Below, one piece after another: positions 45,550 through 57,100 of a stretch of 64,000 nucleotides of DNA. Both the position numbers and the translations under genes were made by a program. How positions within the stretch are numbered: the first letter of the stretch is position 1; every line of letters begins with the position of its first letter. This DNA comes from Bedellia somnulentella (taxonomy: Eukaryota > Arthropoda > Insecta > Lepidoptera > Bedelliidae): assembly GCA_963576735.1 (NCBI GenBank), contig CAUYWD010000265.1, forward strand, positions 124,001 through 188,000, in the 5' to 3' direction. The notes under the pieces were generated by a model. The model was given only the letters and a program-made list of their open reading frames with translations, ran no database searches and had not been told where the DNA came from.

Positions 45550-47883
45550 ATGATGGCCTGTAAAAACAAAGTTTTACCCCAGGAGGGTACCGCTGGCTCT
45601 GCCAGTGGAGAATCCCTCCCTGTACGATCCCGTACAGGCTGCCCCTCGTATTCTGGGGGGGGCAACACCCATCTTCTGGGAAATATTTCCCCAAAAATTA
45701 TTCTTACAAAACTAACAATGGATTCGGCAATTTTGAATAAAACTACCCAGGTGGGTCCCCGAAAGGGGGAATCCCACCCTTCCGCGGCCGCGGGAGGCGC
45801 CCCCACGTATTCTGGGGGGGGCAAAAACTGCCAAACAAACGACACAAGCGCATTCACAACGGATTTCGATTTAAGCGACACGACGGTTGAGGTTATGAGT
45901 GACAGCTCATATGTTTCAGCCGCAAATAAAGAGGGCTCCAATTCTTTGGAAGAATCAATATTTTCTCCAAGGAAGCGAACTTTTGGAGGATCCGAATCGG
46001 TGTCATCCAACTCTGACACTGATCATAGTATGGATATTGACCAGAGGGACCGTACGCAAAGGGACTCTAAAAAAGTTCCTGCAAAGAGGGGCCGCGGCAG
46101 GCCACCGACAACAGGGCAGTACATAGGTGTTGGCAAAGCCCGCGAAGAAGCAGCCGCGGCAAAACGCGAGAGCTTTTTGATCAAAGAATCGGAGGATCTC
46201 TCTGAAAGAATGGCTCGATACAACCTTCAACAAGAGAAAAAGCGGGCTCAAGCTTTGGAAAGGCCAGTACCTGCCACCCAAAAGACCGCCAATGACTTAC
46301 TTGCCTCAGTTGATGAGCACATTGGGGTTATAATGGATGTGGCGTATAAATCTAAAGCGATCAAAGGTACTTTAATCAGGGCCATCAAAAATGCAGTCAC
46401 AAACATTAAAGAGTCTTCGGAGGCGTTAGGCGAACGGTCCTCGACTGAGGAAACAAGGAAGCTCGAAAGTGAAAATGCTCGTCTGAAATCCGAGCTCAGA
46501 CAAATGAAGGAAAGTAATGAGAGCCTCCACTTAGAGCAGGTGGCTCTCAGAAAAGAGCTGGATACCCTTCGGATCGAAATTCGAAGCGGTGGATCTAGCC
46601 TCGAGATTAGTGAAAATCTTGCTCAAACGATCATGGTCCAGGTGGGGACCATGATGAATGCGCGACTAGAGGCTCTGGAAGGACGACTCTTACCAGAAAA
46701 GCGCTTAAGGCCACCACTAGCAGGAGATAAAGCTAGGGACCAAGCTCAAAGTGTTCCGGTTCCGCAAAGTAAACCAGCACCCCCAGCTAAACCCATGCAA
46801 GAGAGGCCGACCAACAAAGGAAAAGGCAAGGGAAAAAAGAGCTTTGTCCAACCAACAGCTGCTTATTCAAACAACCCACGACCAACCGTCATAGAGCCAA
46901 CTCCTGGCCCTTCAGCACTTCCAACGGTTGAGACATGGGCAACAGTTGTTAAAAAAGGGAAAAAGAATAAGGCTAAAAATGTGGCTAACCCTGTTCAAGC
47001 CCCAAAACAAAAGACGCCGCAAGCTGCAGGAAAGAAGCTTAAGCCACCAAAATCTGCGGCCGTTGTTATTAGCATCAGCGAAGAGGCTTTGAAGGAGGGA
47101 CTTACTTACCCAAAGGTGATAGGAGACGCTAAGTCGAAAATAAACCTATCTGTCTTAGAGCTCGGGCCCATCCGAATGCGATCTGCCCTAACCGGTGCGA
47201 GAATGATCGAGATCTCGGGGGAGCAAGCATCGACCAAAGCCAACACTTTGGCCGAAAAGCTACGAGAGGTTTTACCCTCTGGCCTCGTCAAAGTATCGAG
47301 GCCCATGAAAACGGAAGTCATCAGGCTTATCGGTCTCGATGACTCAGTTCAAATAGAGGAAGTTACCCAATCAGTCGCTAGTGCTGGTGACTGTGCACCT
47401 GAGGATCTAAGGGTAGGGAAAATTATAGATGGCCGCAGAGGTCTTTCTACTGTGGTCGTGACGTGCCCAGTAACCACAGCCAAAAAGCTCCTTCAGAAAG
47501 GGTCGATACAAGTCGGCTGGAGTTGGCCTAAAGTGCTGCACCTTCCCCAGAGAGAACTAAGATGTTATAAATGTCTCGGTGCTGGGCATGTGCGTGCACA
47601 ATGCAAGGCAGAAGTGGACCGTAGCAATTTATGTTATCGTTGCGGTTCGCCAGACCACATAAAGGGGAATTGCGACAATAAACCCTGCTGTCCAATCTGT
47701 AAGGCGGGGAATAAGCCAGCCGATCATATGATTGGCGCAAAAACTTGTTCCGCAACGACGAAGAAACACGGAAAAGGTAAAAAACCGATTCCTAAAAAAG
47801 GAAAAGAGCCTCAAGAAGCAGGTCGCTCGATGCCAGATATTAGCACGCAAAGAGCTCAGGAGGAACCAATGGTAATCAACTGA
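45550..47883 (+). CDS. ORF1 protein with two fused N-terminal leaders (E14)
   Basis: 777 residues, the longest ORF1 here. Residues 1-57 resemble the E8/E17 type leader (LPQEGTAGSASGESLP, YSGGGNTHLLG). A second Met (45718) then starts an E5/E1 type leader (LNKTTQVGPRKGESHPS, YSGGGKNC). Each leader overlaps its own RNA fold (45582-45663 and 45750-45822). Next come KRGRGRPPTTGQ, a coiled-coil region (RKLESENARLKSELRQMK), KGKGKGKK, WATVVKKGKK and three knuckles (CYKCLGAGHVRAQC, CYRCGSPDHIKGNC, CX2CX8HX6C). Starting at 45718 would give a standard-length protein. TGA at 47881-47883 is followed by TAATG. Confidence 0.9.
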   Translation: MMACKNKVLPQEGTAGSASGESLPVRSRTGCPSYSGGGNTHLLGNISPKIILTKLTMDSAILNKTTQVGPRKGESHPSAAAGGAPTYSGGGKNCQTNDTSAFTTDFDLSDTTVEVMSDSSYVSAANKEGSNSLEESIFSPRKRTFGGSESVSSNSDTDHSMDIDQRDRTQRDSKKVPAKRGRGRPPTTGQYIGVGKAREEAAAAKRESFLIKESEDLSERMARYNLQQEKKRAQALERPVPATQKTANDLLASVDEHIGVIMDVAYKSKAIKGTLIRAIKNAVTNIKESSEALGERSSTEETRKLESENARLKSELRQMKESNESLHLEQVALRKELDTLRIEIRSGGSSLEISENLAQTIMVQVGTMMNARLEALEGRLLPEKRLRPPLAGDKARDQAQSVPVPQSKPAPPAKPMQERPTNKGKGKGKKSFVQPTAAYSNNPRPTVIEPTPGPSALPTVETWATVVKKGKKNKAKNVANPVQAPKQKTPQAAGKKLKPPKSAAVVISISEEALKEGLTYPKVIGDAKSKINLSVLELGPIRMRSALTGARMIEISGEQASTKANTLAEKLREVLPSGLVKVSRPMKTEVIRLIGLDDSVQIEEVTQSVASAGDCAPEDLRVGKIIDGRRGLSTVVVTCPVTTAKKLLQKGSIQVGWSWPKVLHLPQRELRCYKCLGAGHVRAQCKAEVDRSNLCYRCGSPDHIKGNCDNKPCCPICKAGNKPADHMIGAKTCSATTKKHGKGKKPIPKKGKEPQEAGRSMPDISTQRAQEEPMVIN
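45582..45822 (+). promoter_or_regulatory. Two tandem ORF1-start RNA folds (E14)
   Basis: First fold: GGAGGG/CCCTCC, inner CTGGC-TCT-GCCAG, hairpin TGTACG-ATCC-CGTACA. Second fold: GGTGGG/CCCACC, TCCCC-GAAA-GGGGG, CTTCCGC-GGCC-GCGGGAG. All other elements have one. Confidence 0.62.
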
Positions 47884-47885
47884 TA

Positions 47886-50800
47886 ATGGCTAAAAGGTTC
47901 CTTCAAGCAAACCTCAACCACTGCGCCACTGCCCAAGACCTGTTTTTTCAGAGCATGGCGGAGTGGTTGATTCAAGTGGGAGTGGTCTCGGAGCCATACT
48001 TTGTCCCTACAGGGGTAAACTGGGTGTCGGACCTGGATGGCGTGGCGGCAATAACCGTCAGCCGATCATCAGGACTGCTGCTCGAAGAGATAGTTAGAGG
48101 CAGGGGTTTTGTCTCAGCACGAGTCGGGGAAATAGTCATACTTTCTTTATACTTTTCCCCGAATGATACCCTTGCCAACTACGAAACTTTCATGCAAGAG
48201 GTAGAAGCAGCAGTTCTGCAACGCTATCCTCGCCAGGTTCTGGTCGTCGGAGATTTCAATGCAAAGTCTGTTGCCTGGGGATCTCCGACCACTGATCGCT
48301 TTGGTGAGGTCGTGTTAGAGTGGGCGACGGCCGCAGGTGTGGCCGTTGCTAATAGGGGTTCGACACCCACATGCGTTCGGCACAATGGGAGTTCGATTGT
48401 CGATCTGACTTTCGCAACTCCCGGTCTCTGCGCCCTGATCAAGGGCTGGAGGGTCATCACAGACGTGGAGTCGTACTCGGACCATCGGTATATCCGGTTC
48501 GAGATCTCCGCGTCCGGGCAAGCCACCTCGTCGGGCGGCTCATCGGCAAATGGGGGACCAAGATGGGCCCTCAGTAGGCTGGATAAGGATATAATGGTCG
48601 AAGCAGCCATTGTCCAGTCCTGGTCTGCACCGCCTGACTTTGCCAATGACATCATGGCTGAGGTGGCCTGGTTTAGTGGGGCCCTCACAGAGATTTGTGA
48701 CGCGTCTATGCCCCGGGTGGGACCAATGGCTCCGAGAAAACAAGTTCATTGGTGGTCCGCGGAGGTTGCTCAGCTCCGCCGATCTAGCTTGGAGGCGGGC
48801 CGCCGCTGCCAACGTTACAGGAGGAGAAGGCGCCGGGACGAGGCTGAGGAACAAACTATTGTTGAAGCGTACCGTGAGGCGAAAAAAGCCCTGAAGATCG
48901 CTATTCTCAGGGCCAAACTTGCCTCAAAGGCGGAATCGCTGGAGACTCTGAACAACGACCCATGGGGCAGGCCGTACAAAGTAGTGCGGCAGCAGCTTCG
49001 CCCTTGGGCGCCCCCTCTGACGACGAGTCTCCAGCCCCACGTAGTGGAAGATGTGGTCTCAGCCTTGTTTCCGGCAAGGGCAGCTCATATGCCCCCAGTG
49101 ATGGCTGCAGAGCGGCAGCATGAGGAGGAAGAACTGATGGTCCCAGAAGTGACTGAACCAGAGTTGGCGGTGGCAATAAAGCGACTCAAGGCGAAGAAGA
49201 CAGCCCCGGGATTAGACGGCATCCCGGGGCGAGCCTGGGTGGTCGCACTGGAACCCTTCCTGGAGGAGAAGTTCCGGGGCCTGCTTTCCCTGTGCCTGGC
49301 ACAAGGGGTATTTCCAGAGCCTTGGAAGGTGGGCAAGCTCGTCCTCCTACGAAAGGAAGGGCGCCCCGCTGACTCCGTCGAACCTTCGTCTTTTCGGCCT
49401 ATCGTTCTGCTCGACGAGGCGGGCAAACTTTTCGAGAGGGTGATCTCTGCCCGAATCGTCGAGCACCTTGATGGTGTGGGTCCAAACATATCGGACCAGC
49501 AGTTCGGATTTCGTCGTTGCCGTTCAACGGTGCACGCTGTGTTGCGCGTTCGCGCAATAGCAGATGAGGCGGTCGCACAGGGCGAGGTGGTTTTGGCGGT
49601 GTCACTTGACATCGCCAACGCCTTTAACACCATGCCCTGGCCCTGTATTAAAGAGGCACTTAAGTATCACGTAGTGCCTCCATACATATTGAGGGTCCTC
49701 GAGTCGTACCTCTCGGACCGTTCTATTACTTACCCGGTTCGGGAGGGGTGGAAAAGCCGCGCTATGTCATGCGGTGTGCCACAGGGGTCAGTCTTAGGTC
49801 CGCTCCTGTGGAACATCGGCTACGATTGGGTCCTGCGCGGCGCCAACCTCTGGGGTGTCCAACTCACCTGCTATGCAGACGACACCCTAGTGACGGCTCG
49901 AGGGAAAACATACAGGGAGGCCGCCATCCGCGCAACAGCGGGAGTGGCGCACGTTGTGCGCCGCATAAGGCTTCTGGGCCTTGAAGTGGCCCTGAATAAG
50001 TCCGAGGCCATGTGGTTCCACGGGCCTCGGAATCGCCCGCCAGAGGGAGAATCCGCCATCGTCGTGGGCGGCGTGAGGATTGCCGTCGAGTCCACTTTGA
50101 AATACCTTGGATTAGTGCTCGACGGCCGCTGGACGTTCCGCGCTCACTTCGAGCGTCTAGGGCCCCGCCTAATGGTTGCGGCTGCTGCACTATGCAGACT
50201 CATGCCGAACCTCGGGGGCCCTCGGAACGGGTGCAGGCAGCTCTACATGGGGGTCGTACGGTCGATGGCCATGTACGGCTCCCCAATTTGGTCAGACGCC
50301 CTAAAAGGATCAAATGCGGCGCTACTAAACGCGCCGCAACGTCTCATGGCCGTAAGGGCGTCAAGGGGATACCGAACGGTATCCCGGGAAGCTGCCTGCC
50401 TTATGGCGGGTTCTTTGCCCTGGGATTTGGATGCAAATGTGCTTGCGTCCACTTTCCACTGGCGGGAGGAGCGACGGACTCAGGGCCACTGGCCCACTCC
50501 AAGGGAAACTGCGGCCTATAAGCAGGAGGTCGAGGCTGCTGCCTTGGACGCATGGGCGCTCAGGCTGGGACAGCCGAGCGCGGGGCACAAGACGGTGGAG
50601 GCCATTCTCCCCGTCTTCACGCAGTGGTTGCAGCGGGAGCACGGATCCCTTAGCTTTCGGCTGACACAGGTCCTTTCCGGGCATGGTTGCTTCGGGAAAT
50701 ACCTGTGGCGGCTGGGCAGGGAGCAGGCTGCTCGTTGTCACCACTGCCTGAATTGCCCCGAGGATACGGCACAACACACCCTCGAGGTGTGCCCAGCTTG

Positions 50801-51014
50801 GGCTGGGGAGAGAACTGCACTCCAAGAAGTCATCGGCACGGATTTATCCCTTCCGGCCGTAGTGGCAGCAATGCTAGAAAGCCCCGAAGCGTGGGCAGCG
50901 GCGGCCTCTTTCTGCGAACAAGTTATGCTTGCAAAAGAGGCCGCCGAAAGGGAGAGGGAGCTGGCGGACCCCACCAGAAGGGGCCGTCGTCGCCGCGGTG
51001 CCAGGAACCCCTGA
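47886..51014 (+). CDS. ORF2: endonuclease + reverse transcriptase, E14
   Basis: 1042 residues. VSEPYF, VGDFNAKS, YSDHRY, LDIANAFNT, GVPQGSVLGPLLWN, YADD and the CX2CX9HX4C knuckle are intact. The start lies in TGATAATG (47881-47888): the ORF1 stop, then a second stop overlapping the ATG. It is more divergent from the E5/E8/E9/E16 cluster than those are from each other. Confidence 0.94.
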   Translation: MAKRFLQANLNHCATAQDLFFQSMAEWLIQVGVVSEPYFVPTGVNWVSDLDGVAAITVSRSSGLLLEEIVRGRGFVSARVGEIVILSLYFSPNDTLANYETFMQEVEAAVLQRYPRQVLVVGDFNAKSVAWGSPTTDRFGEVVLEWATAAGVAVANRGSTPTCVRHNGSSIVDLTFATPGLCALIKGWRVITDVESYSDHRYIRFEISASGQATSSGGSSANGGPRWALSRLDKDIMVEAAIVQSWSAPPDFANDIMAEVAWFSGALTEICDASMPRVGPMAPRKQVHWWSAEVAQLRRSSLEAGRRCQRYRRRRRRDEAEEQTIVEAYREAKKALKIAILRAKLASKAESLETLNNDPWGRPYKVVRQQLRPWAPPLTTSLQPHVVEDVVSALFPARAAHMPPVMAAERQHEEEELMVPEVTEPELAVAIKRLKAKKTAPGLDGIPGRAWVVALEPFLEEKFRGLLSLCLAQGVFPEPWKVGKLVLLRKEGRPADSVEPSSFRPIVLLDEAGKLFERVISARIVEHLDGVGPNISDQQFGFRRCRSTVHAVLRVRAIADEAVAQGEVVLAVSLDIANAFNTMPWPCIKEALKYHVVPPYILRVLESYLSDRSITYPVREGWKSRAMSCGVPQGSVLGPLLWNIGYDWVLRGANLWGVQLTCYADDTLVTARGKTYREAAIRATAGVAHVVRRIRLLGLEVALNKSEAMWFHGPRNRPPEGESAIVVGGVRIAVESTLKYLGLVLDGRWTFRAHFERLGPRLMVAAAALCRLMPNLGGPRNGCRQLYMGVVRSMAMYGSPIWSDALKGSNAALLNAPQRLMAVRASRGYRTVSREAACLMAGSLPWDLDANVLASTFHWREERRTQGHWPTPRETAAYKQEVEAAALDAWALRLGQPSAGHKTVEAILPVFTQWLQREHGSLSFRLTQVLSGHGCFGKYLWRLGREQAARCHHCLNCPEDTAQHTLEVCPAWAGERTALQEVIGTDLSLPAVVAAMLESPEAWAAAASFCEQVMLAKEAAERERELADPTRRGRRRRGARNP

Positions 51015-51427
51015 TGCACCGCGGCACTGAACTGGTCTTTTAAGACCACGGAGCCCCGTTAGCGTTCATCGCTGAAGACGGGGCTCCAAGGGCAGGAGGC
51101 GCGCAGAGTGGGGCTATCTGCGCGCTACCAAACCCTGCCCGAGAAGGACGGACGCTTGAGTGGTTCCGAGCGTTCGTTACTATAAGAGGTGGAAACAGGG
51201 GGGTTCTGTCCCCCCCTCTGAAGGAACGCCTAGCGGCGTTAGGTGTGTGGAGCCCGCGGCGATGAATTGCCTAAGGCCAGACGACCCGTGGGCTCTACAA
51301 ATTCGCACCTGGAAGGACCACCGTGGGGTTTTAGTCAGTAGAAGTCTGACATATCCCCGTCGCACCCCCATGCGGCGGGGAATCCATGAGGATTTCCCCA
51401 CGTAAAAAAAAAAAAAAAAAAAAAAAA

Positions 51428-51431
51428 GGTT
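51428..51431 (+). repeat. Minimal telomeric spacer GGTT
   Basis: Four bases between the E14 A-tail and E15. Confidence 0.85.
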
Positions 51432-52113
51432 CCCCCACACGGTGCAGCCTTGTCCCCCCACACGGTGCAGCCTTGTCGTGGCGTGGGGGCTCAGTAGCCC
51501 CGGGCTGGTCACCCGGGGTGAAGCCAATGCACCAAGGGTCCGCTTCTCTCCTCTGTTTTCAGAGTGAGCAGTAAGCGGACTGGGTGAGGAGAAAACCTCG
51601 TTAAAAAATCAAGAGAACTCGTAACCCTGGCAGTCTTGCACTTCCCGGGCCGAGGGTCTTGCCGCGGCGTAGGCTTGACCGCGAGGAGTAAACCTCTATA
51701 AAAAATCGGAAGAGGAGTAAACCTTCCGCAAAAATCCGAGGACAAAACCTCGTTAAAAAATCCGTGAGGTGGTGGGCTGCGACCGGCGGGTTGCAGTCTG
51801 TTTCTCCGCAAGGAGAACCTCGAGGGGGTGGGCGTTTGGAACTTTTGGCCCAAACGCCTGCAGTGCTGAGGAAGCATAAGGAGGAGTGGGGGACTTTAAG
51901 TCCCCCGAGATGGGCTGCTTTTTGCAGCAGGTGCGTGGAGTCTGTGGATGTTGCCTACGGTAAAGTTGCCAGGGACTCCACACATGTGTACCATAGGTGG
52001 CCACCGTGGGGTTTTAGTCGGTAAGAGTCCGACATACCTTCGTCACCCCGCCGGGTGACGTCGGATCCATGAGGATTTCCCCACGAAAAAAAAAAAAAAA
52101 AAAAAAAAAAAAA
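51432..52113 (+). mobile_element. E15: short non-autonomous element, type a, with 5' partial duplication
   Basis: The first 22-23 nt of a type ACGG 5' end (51432-51454) are followed by a complete 5' end from 51455. The body matches E6/E11. Cloverleaf 52005-52085; A-tail 52086-52113. Confidence 0.86.
51455..51533 (+). ncRNA. HDV-like ribozyme, E15
   Basis: P2 GGTGCA/TGCACC; P4 as in E6. The upstream duplicate contains P1 5', P2 5' and P3 5' strands only, so it could compete with the real 5' strands in the uncut RNA. Confidence 0.82.
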
Positions 52114-52142
52114 GGTTAGGTTAGGTTAGGTTAGGTTAGGTT
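52114..52142 (+). repeat. Telomeric spacer, 29 bp
   Basis: GGTT(AGGTT)5. Confidence 0.95.
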
Positions 52143-54173
52143 GGGGGGGACAACACCCATCTTATGCCAAACAACAACGACTTATGCGAACGATTATCGG
52201 ACTCCGATCTTACTGACGGAAATATGAGTGTGAGCTCATATTCGACTGTGGATGGTGAACACAGGCTGTGGGACCTACACAGAAAACGGCGTGCTGGCAG
52301 TGGCTTAAGTGCCTCAGATTCAGACGACAGTGCAGTTTCCTCGAATTCCAAAACAACTGCGAAAAGAGGGCGTGGTAGGCCACCAACAACAGGCCAGTAC
52401 ATTGGCGTCGGCAGAGCTCGGGAAGAACTCGCAAAGGCGAAAAGAGACAGTTTCTTACTGAGAAACTCAGAAGAGCTGTCTCAGAGAATGGAACGGAATA
52501 ACCCTGTCCAAGAGAAGAAGAGACTGCAAAGGCCACAAATTACAGAGGCACCAATACCAGCTTCTGAAAAGACCGCAGCTGACATACTTGCTTCTGTGCA
52601 AGAAGGAATAGCTCAAATTATGGATGTTGCCCACAATTCTAAGTCGTTGAAGGGCACCTTCATTAAAAAGCTCAAAGACGCAACGTCAACGATTAAAGAG
52701 TCCACAGAAGCTCTGTTAGAACGGTCTTCGACTGATGAAACGAGGAGGCTACAAGATGACAATGTTCGACTAAAAAATGAGTTGAAAGTCTTGAAATCAT
52801 CAAACGAAGGTCTCCGGTCGGAGCAGGAAGCACTCCGAAAGGAACTAGAAGCCTTTAGGGTAGAAATTCGGGGATGCAACCTAAATTCTGAGGCTACTGA
52901 CAGCCTAGCTCAAAAAATCATGGTCCAAGTAGGGACCATGGTCAACGCTCGGCTGGAAGCTCTGGAGGGCCGATTGCTTCCCGAAAAACGCTTACGGCCT
53001 CCTCTAGCGGCGGACAAGAGAGCCCAGCTGCTTACCGACCCTGCACAGTCTACAAAGTCTTCAACGACCGAAAAAAGGCTGCAGGGTAAGGGAAAGGGTA
53101 AAGGTAAGGGGGAAAGCACTGTACGACCTGCTAGTTTACCCTTACCTGCTCAAAAACCGGTGTCAAGACCAGCTGTTGTGGTGCGAGAATCGATGTCGCA
53201 ACAACCGAGCACATCTTCAGCAACCACAGAGGAGTCGTGGGCTACAGTTGCCCGACGCAAAACTAAAAAAGGGCAGAAAAACACGCCTGCAGCCCCAGCT
53301 ACTGGTAAACAAATGGCAAAAAAAGCTGCAAAACCAAAGGTGCGGAAACTCCGAACGCCTCGATCTGCGGCAGTGGTCGTAAGACTCGATGCGGAGGCGG
53401 AAAAGAACGGAGCTAACTATGGCGATATCCTATCCCAGGCCAGGAAGCAAATTGACATGAGTGGTCTGGGAATCGGGCCTTTGCGGATACGAACCGCTAT
53501 CACCGGGGCCCGAAAATACGAGATATCGGGAGAACAATCTTCCGAAAAAGCCGATGCCTTCGCAAATAGGCTAAGAGAAGTCCTTCCACCTGACCTGGTA
53601 ACTGTGTTCAGACCAATGAAGCTTGAAGACCTCCGTCTATTTGGTCTGGACGACTCAGTTTCTAGCAGCGAGGTGGCCGAAGCCGTAGCTAGCGCCGGCG
53701 GCTGTTCAAAGGCTGATGTAAAGGTTGGGCGGATAACCGAAGGACAACGTGGGCTATCAACAGTCCACGTCAGGTGTCCGCTGGTTGCGGCAAAGAATAT
53801 GCTCCAGGTGGGGCATATTCAGATTGGATGGGGAGAAGTGCGCGTGCAGTTGTTGCCACGAAAAGAGCTACGCTGTTACAAGTGCCTCCAAGTAGGCCAC
53901 GTACGCGCAAAATGTGATTCGCAAATCGACCGTAGCGATCTCTGCTATCGCTGCGGTTTGCCCGGCCACATAGCGGACAAATGCAATGCAAAGGCATGCT
54001 GTCCCATCTGCACGGCTGATGGAAGGCCTGCAGGCCACAAAATTGGAGCCAAAACCTGTGCCGCAAACAAAACTAAGCGGGCAGGTCATAAGAAGGCTGG
54101 CATAGGGCATTCAAGCTCTACTCAGGCTAATACAAAGCCAAGAGCTGAGGAGGAACCCATGACCATCGGATAA
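52143..54173 (+). pseudogene. 5'-truncated ORF1 (E16)
   Basis: Open in the E8 ORF1 frame from the junction; the first internal ATG is at 52164 (669 residues). It lacks the N-terminal leader but retains KRGRGRPPTTGQ, the coiled-coil region, KGKGKGKG, ESWATVARRKTKK and all three knuckles. It could still make a nearly complete protein from 52164 if transcribed. TAA at 54171-54173 is followed by TAATG. Confidence 0.88.
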
Positions 54174-54175
54174 TA

Positions 54176-57100
54176 ATGGCCATGCGATTCCTCCAGGTGA
54201 ATCTCAACCACTGCGCCACTGCCCAGGATCTGTTCTTTCAAAGCATGGCGGAGTGGTTGATACAAATAGGAGTGGTCTCGGAGCCATACTTTGTCCCTTC
54301 AGGGGTAAACTGGGTGTCGGACCTGGATGGCGTGGCGGCGATAACTGTCAGCCAATCATCAGGACTGCTGCTGGAAGAGGTAATTAGAGGCAGGGGTTTC
54401 GTCTCAGCTCGTGTCGGGGAAATAGTGATTTTTTCAGTATACTTTTCCCCAAATGAAACCCTTGCCAACTATGAAGTGTTCATGCAGGAGGTAGAAGCAG
54501 CAGTCCTGCAACGCTCTCCTCGTCAAGTCCTGGTCGCCGGAGATTTCAATGCCAAGTCTGTGGCTTGGGGATCTCCGGCCACTGATCGTTTTGGCGAGGT
54601 CGTGCTAGAGTGGGCTACAGCCACGGGTGTGGCCATTGTAAATAGGGGTTCGACACCCACATGCGTTCGGCATAACGGGAGTTCGATTGTCGATCTGACT
54701 TTCGCAACTCCCGGTCTCTGGGCCCTGATCAAGGGCTGGAGAGTCATCACAGACGTGGAGTCGTTTTCGGATCATCATTACATCCGTTACGACCTCTTCA
54801 CGTCCTGTGCAGCCACCTTACCAGGCGGTCAGTCGACGAATGGGGGGCCCAGATGGGCCCTCAGCAGGTTGAACAAAGAAACTATGGTCGAGGCAGCTAT
54901 TGTTCAGTCCTGGGTGGCACCGTCTGGTACAGCAATTGACATCCGTGCTGAGGTGGACTGGTTTCGTGAGGCTCTCACAGAGATTTGCGATGCATCTATG
55001 CCCCGAGTGGGGCCTATGGCTCCGAGACGCCAAGTGCACTGGTGGTCTGCCGAAATTGCTCGCCTACGACAGGCGAGCATCGTGGCACGCCGCCGGTGCA
55101 AAAGACAGAGGAGGAGAAGACCCCGGGACGAGGCCGAGGAACTCCGCCGCGTGGAGGTATTTCGCGAGGCGAAAAAGGCCCTGAAAATTGCTATCATCAG
55201 GGCCAAAGAAGAGTCCAGAAAGGAACTTCGGGAGGCTCTTAATAGAGATCCGTGGGGGCGCCCCTATAGAGTGGCGATGCAAAGGCTCCGCCCCTGGGCT
55301 CCCCCACTCACGACGAGCCTCCAGCCCCACGTGGTGGAAAATGTCGTCTCGGCACTGTTCCCGGATAGGGGGGTGCATCAACCCCCTGTGATGATATGCG
55401 AACGGCAACGTCCGGTGGACGACCAGCTGGTTCCCGAGGTGACGGAGCCAGAGTTGGCGGTGGCCATCGAGCGCCTTAAAGCTAAGAAGACAGCCCCGGG
55501 TCTAGATGGAATCCCGGGGCAGGCGTGGGTTGTGGCGCTCAAGCCCTTCCTTGAAGTGAAGTTTCGGGGCCTGTTTTCTGCGTGCCTGGAGGAAGGCGTA
55601 TTTCCGGAGCCGTGGAAGACGGGCAAACTCGTCTTGTTGAGAAAGGAGGGGCGCCCCGCCAACTCCATAGAGCCTTCGGCATTCCGGCCAATCGTCTTGC
55701 TTGATGAGGCGGGCAAGCTCTTGGAGCGGGTGGTTTCGGCCCGCATCGTCAATCACCTCGAGGAAATTGGTCCGAACCTCTCGGACCACCAGTACGGTTT
55801 CCGGCGTTGTCGTTCCACCGTTCATGCGGTTCTGCGGGTCCGCTCAATAGCGGACGAGGCGGTCTCCCAGGGCGAGGTGGTGTTGGCGGTCTCGATCGAC
55901 ATCAAAAACGCCTTTAACACCATGCCCTGGTCTTGCATTGAGGAGGCACTGAAGTACCATGACGTGCCTCCCTACATCAGGAGGATTCTCGGGTCGTACC
56001 TCTCGGACCGGTACATTACGTATCCGCTTCGGGAGGGTTGGGGTCGCCGCGAAATGTCTTGCGGTGTTCCACAGGGCTCAGTGTTGGGCCCGCTTCTGTG
56101 GAACATCGGCTACGATTGGGTCTTACGCGGCGCCAACCTCTGGGGTGTCCAACTCACCTGCTATGCAGACGACACCCTAGTGACGGCTCGAGGCAAGACC
56201 TACAGAGAGGCCGCCATCCGCGGGACTGCGGGAGTGGCGCACGTGGTGCGCCGAATAAGGTCGTTGGGTCTGGAAGTGGCCCTGAATAAGTCCGAGGCCA
56301 TGTGGTTCCATGGTCCTCGGAACGGTCCGCCGGTTGGGGAATCCGCCATCGTCGTGGGTGGCGAGAGGATTGCCGTCGAGTCAAGTTTGAAATACCTTGG
56401 ATTAGTACTCGACGGCCGTTGGACGTTCCGCGCTCACTTCGAGCGTTTGGGGCCCCGGTTGATGGTTGCGGCAGCTGCACTCTGCAGACTTCTGCCGAAC
56501 CTTGGGGGCCCTAGGGACGCGTGCAGGCAGCTCTATATGGGAGTCGTACGGTCCATGGCTATGTACGGCTCCCCAGTGTGGGCTGACGCCCTGAAAGGGT
56601 CAAACGCGGCGCTTCTTCGTGCGCCGCAACGACTCATGGCTGTCAGGGCGTCAAGGGGATACCGCACGGTATCCCGAGAGGCTGCCTGCCTAATGGCGGG
56701 TTCAAAGCCGTGGGAGTTAGACGCGCAAGTTCTCGCGTCGACCTTCCACTGGCGTGAAGAACGGCGGACACAGGGCCACTGGCCCACGGATCGGGAGACT
56801 GCGGCCTACAAACAGGAGGTCGAGTCAGCTGCCCTGGAGGCCTGGGCACTGCGGCTGGGTCAGCCGAGTGCGGGGCACAGGACGGTGGAGGCGATCCTCC
56901 CCGTCTTTACGCAGTGGTTGCAGCGAGAGCACGGATCTCTGAGCTTTCGGCTTTCACAGGTCCTTTCCGGGCATGGTTGCTTCGGGAAGTACCTGTGGCG
57001 GCTGGGCAAGGAGCAGGCTGCTCGTTGCCACCACTGCCTAAATTGCCCCGAGGAGACAGCACAGCACACCCTAGAAGTGTGCCCAGCGTGGGATGAAGAG

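Larger units (their letters stand above)
45098..51427 (+). mobile_element. E14: full-length group A element with chimeric 5' region
   Basis: The 5' end carries an 11-nt partial end (CCCCCACACGG, 45098-45108) from the other ribozyme type, then the true end at 45109. ORF1 has two leader modules in tandem, each typical of a different group A lineage. ORF2 is intact and somewhat divergent from E5/E8. Cloverleaf 51322-51402; A-tail 51404-51427. Confidence 0.92.
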
